Positions 1 to 5,609 of a stretch of 5,862 nt of DNA are shown here, in pieces; positions within the stretch are counted from its first letter, which is position 1, and each line of letters starts with the position of its first letter. The notes under the pieces were generated by a model. It ran no database searches. It was given only the letters and a program-made list of their open reading frames with translations, and was not told where the DNA came from. The position numbers and the translations under genes are program-made. The DNA is from Chloroflexota bacterium (GTDB taxonomy: Bacteria > Chloroflexota > Anaerolineae > B4-G1), in the NCBI GenBank assembly GCA_003648085.1, contig QMOC01000192.1, positions 1 through 5,862 on the forward strand, in the 5' to 3' direction.

Positions 1-1164
1 GATCTGCTTCAGGGTCAGGTCCGGCCGGCCGATGAGCAGGAAAATCTGACAGTCCTGCAACTGGTCGCGGAAGCCGTAGGCTCCCTCAGGCTGGTAGTAG
101 CCCGTGCGCCCCCAGAGCCGACCGGAGATGGCCTGGTACTTCAGCCAGGTGTTGTTCATGATGTCAAAGGCTCTATCGGGGGTCTCCACCCAGAGGGGGG
201 AAAGGAATTTGCGCCAGAAATCCTTGACTTTGGCCAGGGCCTCCTGAGCAGCCTTCACATCCCGGTATTTGGCCACCAGCCTCTCTGCCTCACTCAGTTC
301 CTCGACTGCGCCCAGGGTGAAGATGATAGCCTTCTCCTCGCCGGGAGCCAGCGAGACATCCACCCGCAGGCTGCCGATAGGATCGCCCCAGCGGCCTTCC
401 CTCTGAGGGGATTGACCACAAACTACAGCCTGGGGGCATTGCACCGAGCCGTACATCCCCAGGAAAGCCTCTTTATCGCCCTCGAAGCCGGCCGGAGAGG
501 GGCTGGCGGCGTGGAAGGCGAGGTAATCCCAGGAACGGTTCCACCGCCCTCCTCTGGCGCTAGGCAATTCCCGACCGGGCAGTTCCCAAAGCCGTTTGCT
601 GGCCAGAATGGCCCCCAGCGCCGCATCGAAGCGCGTCTCGACGAAAAGACGATGGAACTCCCGATGCCAGTCCGGTGCTACCCCCAGCAGCCACTCAAAG
701 TAGGAAAAGAGGCTCAGGTGCCGGGGACAGTCCGACCGGTTGTGCAGTCTGACGTACCAGACCTCCAGAGGCTCATCGAGCGGGACGAAGAAAGTCACAG
801 TACTCTCAATACCCGCATTGAGGGAGGAGATGGTGGTATACCCCAGGCCGTGGCGGCACTCGTAGCGCTCTGGTGGCCGACAGACTGGCTTCCAGGTGAG
901 AGACCAGTAATCCCCTGAGTCGTTGTCCCGGAGGTAGAGGTATTTGCCCCATTCGTCTTTGACCAGGTCCTGCTCCCAACGGGTGAGGCGGTTGAACTTG
1001 GCGTGGGTGCGCCAACTGTAGCCGCCACCGGTCTGGGAGATGATCAGGCCGTAGTCGCCGTTACAGATGACGTTCACCCAGGGTTTAGGTGTATCTGGTC
1101 GGGTTATCACGTACTCCTTCCCATTATCGCCAAAATAGCCGTAGTTGGTTTGGAACAATTTCAT
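1..1164 (-). CDS. GH94-type glycoside phosphorylase, cellobiose/chitobiose-phosphorylase-like (N-terminal 388 residues; 3' end outside window)
   Basis: Starts at ATG 1164 with AAGGAGG ten bases upstream and runs open, without a stop, to the left edge of the window. The N-terminus (MKLFQTNYGYFGDNGKEYVI, then TRPDTPKPW) matches the start of short GH94 enzymes, cellobiose and chitobiose phosphorylases, which begin with a GYFD/GFFDD..EYVIT..P.PW pattern. Further family blocks are SQTGGGYS (43-50), YLYLRDNDSGDYWS (75-88), YECRHGLGYT (101-110), FFVPLDEPLEVW (125-136) and LSLFSYFEW (150-158). LAPGEEKAIIFTLG (272-285) ends the beta-sandwich domain. The helical domain begins at about 315 and includes WLKYQAISG and YGFRDQLQD (363-371), a signature of the sugar-binding site. 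The catalytic acid lies downstream, outside the window. No signal peptide is seen, so the enzyme is cytoplasmic. The family reaction splits a beta-linked disaccharide or oligosaccharide with phosphate to an alpha-sugar-1-phosphate. Which linkage it uses cannot be decided here. Confidence 0.9.
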   Translation of the reverse strand, partial: MKLFQTNYGYFGDNGKEYVITRPDTPKPWVNVICNGDYGLIISQTGGGYSWRTHAKFNRLTRWEQDLVKDEWGKYLYLRDNDSGDYWSLTWKPVCRPPERYECRHGLGYTTISSLNAGIESTVTFFVPLDEPLEVWYVRLHNRSDCPRHLSLFSYFEWLLGVAPDWHREFHRLFVETRFDAALGAILASKRLWELPGRELPSARGGRWNRSWDYLAFHAASPSPAGFEGDKEAFLGMYGSVQCPQAVVCGQSPQREGRWGDPIGSLRVDVSLAPGEEKAIIFTLGAVEELSEAERLVAKYRDVKAAQEALAKVKDFWRKFLSPLWVETPDRAFDIMNNTWLKYQAISGRLWGRTGYYQPEGAYGFRDQLQDCQIFLLIGRPDLTLKQI

Positions 1165-1174
1165 TAGTGGAGAG

Positions 1175-1181
1175 CCTCCTT
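1175..1181 (-). promoter_or_regulatory. Ribosome binding site of the GH94 gene
   Basis: AAGGAGG lies ten bases before ATG 1164, slightly longer than optimal spacing. It sits in the 47-base gap after the hydrolase stop. It overlaps a ten-base palindrome, TCCTTAAGGA (1177-1186), probably by chance. Confidence 0.82.
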
Positions 1182-1211
1182 AAGGAAATTGCTGCGTTAT
1201 CCCACAGGATA

Positions 1212-4200
1212 TCAGGGGCGGGGGGAGAAGACAGCGTTCATCGCATTCTGTACCGCTGTGTTCCGCATGAAGATGTTCCACACCAGCCCCGTACGGTAGT
1301 TCTCCAGCATCAGCACAATCGGTCCCTGATCAATCGCGAAGTATGCTGCCTTGTACTGGGGATACAGCGACGTTGCCGTGATTGTCACCCACGCATCTAT
1401 CGTCGGCGAGTAGATCTTCGTCACCTTGATCCGATCGGCGTCCGTGTAGGCATCCCGGAATCCGTACCACCCGCCCCACAACTGCGTATTCTGGTAATAG
1501 TTCTGCATCAGGTCCGTGATGTAACTCACCGGGATGCCCTCTGGGTGCGCGCTGAACCCGATCATGCTGATCCCGCCGTAGGGGGGCACTGTCCCCTCCG
1601 TCTGCCAGTTGATGTTGCCGTCAACGTCCACGTTCCCGTTCGGCCGCGCCCCGTTGCCACCCAGGTAGATGTGATCCAACCCGGCCGGGATGCCCTCCGC
1701 CGATGTCAGCCCCCAGCTATTGGCACTGTAGGTTGAGACGTTCGTATGGCCCTGTCCGTCCACGCCGGCGATGCAGAAGTCCCGGTTCGCCAGACCTGCC
1801 TCCACCGAGTTCGCCCACCAGTCCACTCCCTGGGCATCTATCTTGCCGTACAGGTCAAACCAACAGTTGGCGAAGAAGTACTGGAACATCGCCCCGTTGT
1901 ACGACACGATCACGTCGTGCCCGTTGTACGTGCACCGGTGCCGTTGCCAGGCATAGAACACGTCCGGCGGTACGGGGTGTGTCGGTGACCCGATCGCCAG
2001 CAGGTCAATCAGGATGCTCTCGTCTGTGGCGTAGTCCCAGTGGTAGGGGAGGAAACCATTCTCCGGCGTCCACCCCATGTAGAACTGGTTGTAGTTGGGG
2101 TTTGTGTCCGGTGTACCGCTGGTGTCCAGGAACCAGTCCCACTCCACCCGGTTGTAGAGATTGTCCGCCAGCGTGACGATCTCCGGCGTCGTGGAGAAGT
2201 ACTCCCGCACCGTCAGCACGCCTGCCATCAGAATCGCCGTGTCCACGATGGAGAGCTCCACCGGTTCATGCCCTTCAGGTGCGATCTTGCGCAGGCCAGT
2301 GCTGGCCTCTAGGAAGTGATAGTAGAACCCCTTGTACCCGCTCGTCCCCGTGATCGCCGTCCCTTGCGGCGTGTTCCACAGGGTGTTCAGCACCTTCAGC
2401 GTATATGCCTCGGCGTCCGCCCGGCTGATCCAGCCTCGCTCGACCCCGATGACCATTGCCGTCAGGCCGAACCCCGTCCCAGCCGTCGTCGCTAGGTCGC
2501 GGTAATGCACCCGGTCGGCCACCAGGCCCGTATCCGCGTCGTAGGCCTCCAGGAAGTACTGGAACGTCCGACGCTCCACCAAGTCAAGGAATGCATCGCT
2601 CTGGAAGTCCGCCGTCGTGGTGAACACCTGGTCGGTATCTATGAACTGCATATCGTCCACGTACAGTGCTCCGCTCTTGTCCTTGGCCATCGCGTAGTCA
2701 AACGACAACACCACCTCCTTGAGCTTCGAGGGATCGAAGCTGCCCAGCACATCCAGGTCATCCACGTCCATCGAGATCAGGTACTGCTGCCAAACGCTGT
2801 CCGAGATGTCCAACAAGGTGGCTGTTGCCTTCCCGGTGCTCCAGCCCGTGTCCTCGCCCCACGTATTGTCATGGAATTCCACCCGCACTTTCCCCGGGTT
2901 GCCTCCCGGCGTACCCCGCACCCAGATCGAGAACTTGTCCGCCATCGAGAGGTCCTTGTAATCCTGCAACCCTCCGTGCACCGACATCAGGCTGTAGTAA
3001 TAGACGTACGCGTCCGTCAGTGCTGGGAAAGTGTACGTGATCACCCACGCAAACGGGGCAGAATGAGCGATGTCCCCACGCTCCGTCGAAGCGACGTAGC
3101 CACCGGCAAACTGGGGATAGTCCGGCTGTGACACTACGCCACTGCCCACCCCCGTGTACCCGAACATCTCCGTGTATCCCAGATTCACCACCTTCCCCGT
3201 TTGGTCCAGCACGCGGCCGTCGAAGTCGTCCAACAGGTACGGCACCCCGATCTGGCGCGCATCCACTGGCGTGGTCTCGGGGAAGATCGCCCATGGGAAG
3301 GGCGTCAGTATGTCTGTGGAGTCCACGAAGGTGATGTCGTCCACATAGAAGCTGCCTACCTTGGCATCGTCGTTTGCCGTCGGCTTGTCCAGTGAGAGCA
3401 CCACTTCCCGCACGCTTGTGGGGTCGAACGAACCGACGACCTGCAGCTTGGCGGGATCAATCGGCACGATCCACTGCTTCCATGTCGTCGAGCTCAGTCC
3501 GCTGAGATACGCGAACGCCGAGCCGGTTGTCTGCCCTGAGCTGGCCCAGTTCTTGTCGTGGAACTCCAGCTTCACCCGGCCGGGGTTGTGGGTGCCCCCC
3601 TTCAGGTACAACGCCAGCATGTTCTTGTCCGAGTTCAGGTCGAGCGTGTTGACGTAGTAAACGTAGGCATAGTTCGTCTCTTCTCCCTCTGGGATCTCGT
3701 TCGTCACATCGTACTCGACCCGCAGCGACGGCTGCGTCCAGTAGGTCGTTGTCTCGATGGTCTGGGTGATCACACCCCCGTTCCCTGTCCCCGTCATTGC
3801 CTCCCCGTAGAAATTGTTGCCGTCTAGCCCATCCGAGAAATCTTTCACCACGTGTGGATGCCCCAGCGTGCTCAGGTCTACCGGCGTCGCCTCCGGCAGG
3901 AAACCCCCTACCTGCAGGTTGTCGAAGTACAGCCGCCCGCTGGTGTAGACATCGGTGTCCGGTACTACCAGGTGTATCTCCGTGATGTGGCCCAGGTTCA
4001 GCGCCGACCACATCGGTAGTGTCACCGTCGTCCATTGGTCAGGTGTATCCACCTTCACCCGGTATGAGCCACTGCCCTTGTTCCCATCGTACAGATAGAC
4101 GAAGATTTCCACGTTTGGCGTGCTGCTGGGGCGGTACACGTCGAAGCGGAAGTACCAGTAGTCGCTGTAGTCCAGCGTCAGGTCTCGGATGTGAACCTCG

Positions 4201-5027
4201 GCTGTGGTCGCCGTGGGGTGGATCGCCGCGTCCCATTCCAGTACTTGTGAAGCTGTGCTGCCGAAGTTTGGCGAGTGCAGAGCATGAGTGATGTCGTCTG
4301 ACTGGGCCGCCTCGTAGTCTTTGTTGTCAGCGTCCGCCGTCCCGTCCCAGTACAGATGACTTTCTGCGCCATCCCACAGTGTCGTCACCGCTCCTTTCAC
4401 GAAGCGAATGTTGTCTACATACAACGTCGGATCACCGGAGTATCCTCCCTGGACGAGCCGCAGCATGCGAATGGAAACATGATCGGGATTGAGGTAGGTC
4501 AGTGTGGCAGTGGTATTAGGAGCGATCCACTGTGCGCCCAAACTGCCCTTGGGGGCCTCCTGGCCAGGCAAGCCCGGCTCGAGGTACTCCAGTTTCAACT
4601 CCTGCCAGAAGTCCTCCGGGTTCTTGACATCCAGCACGATCGCATCCGGCGCTTCGGGGTCAAAACACCCTGTGGAGTAAAGCGCCCAACCGTTGCCGGT
4701 ATAGGAAGTCACCGTGAGTTTCAGGGAAGTGTTCCCCTGGGTTTTCCACTCGCTGCTGTAGGTCAGCGTGTGGGGGTCGCCCCAGCTTGGCGCGTGCCAG
4801 TTATGCGTCTCGAAGTCGTCCACCATTTGGAACTGCGCATCGGCATAAACGTCCAAGAGCTTTGTGAGCGAACTGCTCGCCGCTGCAGATTGTTCAGTGT
4901 GGGCGGATGCATCTGTCGCGCTGGCTCTGACAAAGGCTGCCGGCCCTGGCAAGAGCATGGTCAGGATGACCAGCAAGCAAAACGCACGGAAAACGTTTGA
5001 ACGTAGAGAGTGAATTAAAGTGGTCAT
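1212..5027 (-). CDS. Secreted multi-module glycoside hydrolase: four CBM-like jelly rolls plus a glycoamylase-type (PF10091, GH144-like) catalytic domain
   Basis: A 1271-residue extracellular enzyme, probably an endo- or exo-acting beta-1,2-glucan hydrolase. ATG at 5027 is chosen because AAGGAG lies five bases upstream and a Sec signal peptide follows: basic residues at 9 and 14, a hydrophobic core at 15-33, and probable cleavage after ASA (35-37). Four beta-sandwich modules follow at about 57-212, 213-377, 378-574 and 582-801. Each opens with a DF/WDG-type turn and closes with a Y-V/F-D-N/D strand. The catalytic domain spans about 804-1265. It matches the (alpha/alpha)6 glycoamylase-like family in ERRTFQYFLEAYDADTGL (818-835), SIVDTAILMAG (926-936), the acidic DYATDES (998-1004) leading to LLAIGSPTHP (1009-1018), SYNGAMFQYF (1042-1051), SANSWGLTSAEG (1101-1112), GWYGFRDAY (1186-1194) and AIDQGPIVLMLENYRTG (1231-1247). 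This family includes the GH144 beta-1,2-glucanases and the related domain of cyclic beta-1,2-glucan synthase. Typical GH144 enzymes are far shorter (about 450-500 residues). No cell-wall anchor is visible at the C-terminus. The exact substrate is inferred; the domain family is the firmer call. Confidence 0.88.
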   Translation of the reverse strand: MTTLIHSLRSNVFRAFCLLVILTMLLPGPAAFVRASATDASAHTEQSAAASSSLTKLLDVYADAQFQMVDDFETHNWHAPSWGDPHTLTYSSEWKTQGNTSLKLTVTSYTGNGWALYSTGCFDPEAPDAIVLDVKNPEDFWQELKLEYLEPGLPGQEAPKGSLGAQWIAPNTTATLTYLNPDHVSIRMLRLVQGGYSGDPTLYVDNIRFVKGAVTTLWDGAESHLYWDGTADADNKDYEAAQSDDITHALHSPNFGSTASQVLEWDAAIHPTATTAEVHIRDLTLDYSDYWYFRFDVYRPSSTPNVEIFVYLYDGNKGSGSYRVKVDTPDQWTTVTLPMWSALNLGHITEIHLVVPDTDVYTSGRLYFDNLQVGGFLPEATPVDLSTLGHPHVVKDFSDGLDGNNFYGEAMTGTGNGGVITQTIETTTYWTQPSLRVEYDVTNEIPEGEETNYAYVYYVNTLDLNSDKNMLALYLKGGTHNPGRVKLEFHDKNWASSGQTTGSAFAYLSGLSSTTWKQWIVPIDPAKLQVVGSFDPTSVREVVLSLDKPTANDDAKVGSFYVDDITFVDSTDILTPFPWAIFPETTPVDARQIGVPYLLDDFDGRVLDQTGKVVNLGYTEMFGYTGVGSGVVSQPDYPQFAGGYVASTERGDIAHSAPFAWVITYTFPALTDAYVYYYSLMSVHGGLQDYKDLSMADKFSIWVRGTPGGNPGKVRVEFHDNTWGEDTGWSTGKATATLLDISDSVWQQYLISMDVDDLDVLGSFDPSKLKEVVLSFDYAMAKDKSGALYVDDMQFIDTDQVFTTTADFQSDAFLDLVERRTFQYFLEAYDADTGLVADRVHYRDLATTAGTGFGLTAMVIGVERGWISRADAEAYTLKVLNTLWNTPQGTAITGTSGYKGFYYHFLEASTGLRKIAPEGHEPVELSIVDTAILMAGVLTVREYFSTTPEIVTLADNLYNRVEWDWFLDTSGTPDTNPNYNQFYMGWTPENGFLPYHWDYATDESILIDLLAIGSPTHPVPPDVFYAWQRHRCTYNGHDVIVSYNGAMFQYFFANCWFDLYGKIDAQGVDWWANSVEAGLANRDFCIAGVDGQGHTNVSTYSANSWGLTSAEGIPAGLDHIYLGGNGARPNGNVDVDGNINWQTEGTVPPYGGISMIGFSAHPEGIPVSYITDLMQNYYQNTQLWGGWYGFRDAYTDADRIKVTKIYSPTIDAWVTITATSLYPQYKAAYFAIDQGPIVLMLENYRTGLVWNIFMRNTAVQNAMNAVFSPRP
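1233..2618 (-). other. Catalytic domain, glycoamylase-like (PF10091; GH144-like), residues about 804-1265
   Basis: An all-helical region of about 460 residues, close to the usual size of a stand-alone GH144 enzyme. The family signature blocks are all present, in order and without a gap or stop: the VHYRDLATTAGTGFGLTAM region (840-858), the acidic block DYATDES plus LLAIGSPTHP, the WGLTSAEG loop, FSAHPEG (1158-1164), and the closing IDQGPIVLMLEN helix with W1250. It therefore looks intact and active. I do not assign individual catalytic residues because the numbering of characterised enzymes cannot be aligned here. Confidence 0.8.
2625..3284 (-). other. Jelly-roll module 4 (CBM-like), residues about 582-801 of the hydrolase; paralogue of module 3
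   Basis: Opens with ETTPVDARQIGVPYLLDDF (584-602) and closes with ALYVDDMQFIDT (787-798). The core motifs NPGKVRVEFHDNTW (710-723), WQQYLISMD (746-754) and LGSFDPSKLKEVVLSFD (761-777) line up one for one with module 3. Relative to module 3 it carries an insertion in its N-terminal half (about 606-690). It leads directly into the catalytic domain. Confidence 0.75.
3306..3896 (-). other. Jelly-roll module 3 (CBM-like), residues about 378-574 of the hydrolase; paralogue of module 4
   Basis: Opens with EATPVDLSTLGHPHVVKDF (379-397) and closes with SFYVDDITFVDS (559-570). The core holds NPGRVKLEFHDKNW (481-494), WKQWIVPID (516-524) and VGSFDPTSVREVVLSLD (531-547), all of which recur in module 4. 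The shared opening and closing motifs indicate duplication of a whole domain with its linker. Confidence 0.75.
3897..4391 (-). other. Jelly-roll module 2 (CBM-like), residues about 213-377 of the hydrolase
   Basis: Opens with TTLWDGAESHLYWDG (215-229) and closes with RLYFDNLQVGG (365-375). Strand-like segments include YWYFRFDVYRP (290-300), VEIFVYLYDG (306-315) and TTVTLPM (333-339). It is rich in Tyr and Trp, which suits sugar stacking, but binding is only inferred. It is more divergent from modules 3 and 4 than those are from each other. Confidence 0.68.
4392..4859 (-). other. Jelly-roll module 1 (CBM-like), residues about 57-212 of the hydrolase
   Basis: Begins around MVDDFETHNW (68-77) and ends with TLYVDNIRFV (201-210). 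The opening DDFE and closing YVDN resemble the ends of beta-sandwich carbohydrate-binding modules (CBM11/CBM30/CBM4-like), where acidic residues at both ends commonly hold a structural calcium. The middle contains alternating hydrophobic strands (SLKLTVTSY, AIVLDVKNP, QELKLEYLEP). The specific CBM family and ligand are not determined. Confidence 0.7.
4917..5027 (-). other. Sec signal peptide of the secreted hydrolase
   Basis: Residues 1-37 have an N-region with R9 and R14, a hydrophobic core (FCLLVILTMLLPGPAAFV, residues 16-33) and a small-residue cleavage site A35-S36-A37. The following 20 or so residues are rich in A, S and T, a typical flexible linker to the first module. Cys17 lies within the core and is not in a lipobox context, so a soluble secreted product is more likely than a lipoprotein. 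Confidence 0.85.
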
Positions 5028-5032
5028 TTTGT

Positions 5033-5038
5033 CTCCTT
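5033..5038 (-). promoter_or_regulatory. Ribosome binding site deciding the start of the secreted hydrolase
   Basis: AAGGAG followed by ACAAA and ATG at 5027. The strong site and ideal five-base spacing, plus the signal peptide that begins here, favour this start over an in-frame TTG at 5087 inside the preceding gene. Confidence 0.88.
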
Positions 5039-5041
5039 TCG

Positions 5042-5070
5042 TGATATTTACTTCGCGATATTTACTTTCG
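5042..5070 (-). repeat. Short tandem repeat between TPR gene and hydrolase gene
   Basis: On the minus strand two copies, CGAAAGTAAATATCG and CGAAGTAAATATCA, lie head to tail and share an identical 11-base core, AAGTAAATATC (5067-5057 and 5053-5043, a 14-base step). A third partial copy, CGAAAG, leads into the ribosome site. The first copy includes the last codons and TAA stop of the TPR gene. The stretch is AT-rich compared with its surroundings. It may be slippage duplication or a binding site; the sequence alone does not tell. Confidence 0.75.
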
Positions 5071-5598
5071 GGCCTCCAATGCAGCAACCCGTTCCTTCGC
5101 CCTCTCGACCAGAGCCCGGTCGGTCCGGAATGAGCTGATGACCAGGCGGTAAGTCTCCAGGGCGTTTTCGTCGTCGCCTTCTTCCTCGTAAAGCTCAGCC
5201 ATCCGCAACATCACCTCCCCCAGGTACGGATTCTCCCGGCCCAGGTATCTATCGAGGAACAACTGGGCGTCCTCGCGAGTGAATTTCTGGTGAATAATCT
5301 CCCTGACTTTGGCCCTGGCCTCTTCGTAGACGGCGGGTCGAGGGAGGGCCCAGGGGTGCTCCCAGATGTTCACCACCTGGGCATAACCGCCCACAAAGAC
5401 ACGCCGTCCGTGGGCCGCGTCGTAGTCCTTATACCCCATCAGAGCTTCGATATACCTGCCGGCCCGATAAGAGGCTTCGGCCTGCCGGTAATAGGTTCGG
5501 GAGAGGTTATAGGAGTTGAACCAGGCCAGGGCATAAGTGCCGGCGAACAGAACAACTGCGGCCAACACGGCTCTGGCCAACTTTCTTCCCCAATGCAC
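5062..5598 (-). CDS. Small membrane-anchored TPR-like protein, function unknown
   Basis: A 178-residue protein with a GTG start (5598-5596) and TAA stop (5064-5062). The start is supported by GAGGTG five bases upstream, overlapping the permease stop. Residues 5-9 are basic (RKLAR) and residues 10-27 form one hydrophobic segment, so it is probably a single-pass protein with the N-terminus inside and the rest outside the membrane. No lipobox is visible. Two helical stretches look like tetratricopeptide repeats: about residues 36-60 (YYRQAEASYRAGRYIEAL) and about 125-155 (MLRMAELYEEEGDDENALET, then YRLVISSF). Between them is a charged segment with several prolines and aromatics (78-92) and another helix (92-118). 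The C-terminus (162-178) is a charged helix. TPR repeats usually mediate protein-protein contacts. Its place between a sugar permease and a secreted glycosidase suggests it may help assemble or locate one of them, but this is inference and no catalytic motif is seen. Confidence 0.88.
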   Translation of the reverse strand: MHWGRKLARAVLAAVVLFAGTYALAWFNSYNLSRTYYRQAEASYRAGRYIEALMGYKDYDAAHGRRVFVGGYAQVVNIWEHPWALPRPAVYEEARAKVREIIHQKFTREDAQLFLDRYLGRENPYLGEVMLRMAELYEEEGDDENALETYRLVISSFRTDRALVERAKERVAALEARK

Positions 5599-5602
5599 TG
5601 GT

Positions 5603-5609
5603 TCACCTC
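5603..5609 (-). promoter_or_regulatory. Ribosome binding site of the TPR-protein gene, overlapping the permease stop
   Basis: Read on the minus strand the junction is TGAGGTGAACCAGTG: the permease stop TGA provides the first bases of GAGGTGA, and the GTG start follows five bases after GAGGTG. This decides the GTG start and suggests translational coupling of permease and TPR protein. Confidence 0.8.

Noticed and set aside
412..918. Plus-strand open frame of 168 codons
   Set aside because: It is fully antisense to the conserved GH94 coding region, and its translation is low-complexity and resembles no known protein.
1177..1186. Ten-base perfect palindrome TCCTTAAGGA as an operator or a hairpin hiding the GH94 ribosome site
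   Set aside because: It has no loop, so it cannot fold as a local hairpin, and half of it is simply the Shine-Dalgarno sequence. Chance is the easier explanation.
1198..1211. Inverted repeat TATCC-CACA-GGATA right after the hydrolase stop, as a terminator
   Set aside because: The stem is only five base pairs with no following T run in either direction, and the GH94 gene starts 33 bases further on with its own ribosome site.
1089..1736. Plus-strand open frame of 215 codons, and similar ones at 2505-3131 and 4356-5000
   Set aside because: All are antisense to the hydrolase or the GH94 start, rich in Arg, Pro, Val and His as expected of a mirrored GC-rich gene, and none has family motifs.
4974..4985. 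Cys17 in the hydrolase signal peptide as a lipoprotein attachment site
   Set aside because: It sits near the start of the hydrophobic core, without a lipobox of the L-A/S-G/A-C type before it, and a normal A-S-A cleavage site follows at 35-37.
1..5027. Hydrolase and GH94 genes as two halves of a broken cyclic beta-1,2-glucan synthase
   Set aside because: The hydrolase has its own signal peptide and modules, the GH94 gene has its own start and ribosome site with a normal family N-terminus, and no GT84 or membrane domain is present.
5028..5087. In-frame TTG at 5087 as an earlier start of the hydrolase, adding 20 residues
   Set aside because: It lies inside the TPR gene, has no evident ribosome site, and would put a polar charged stretch before the signal peptide. 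ATG 5027 has AAGGAG at ideal spacing.
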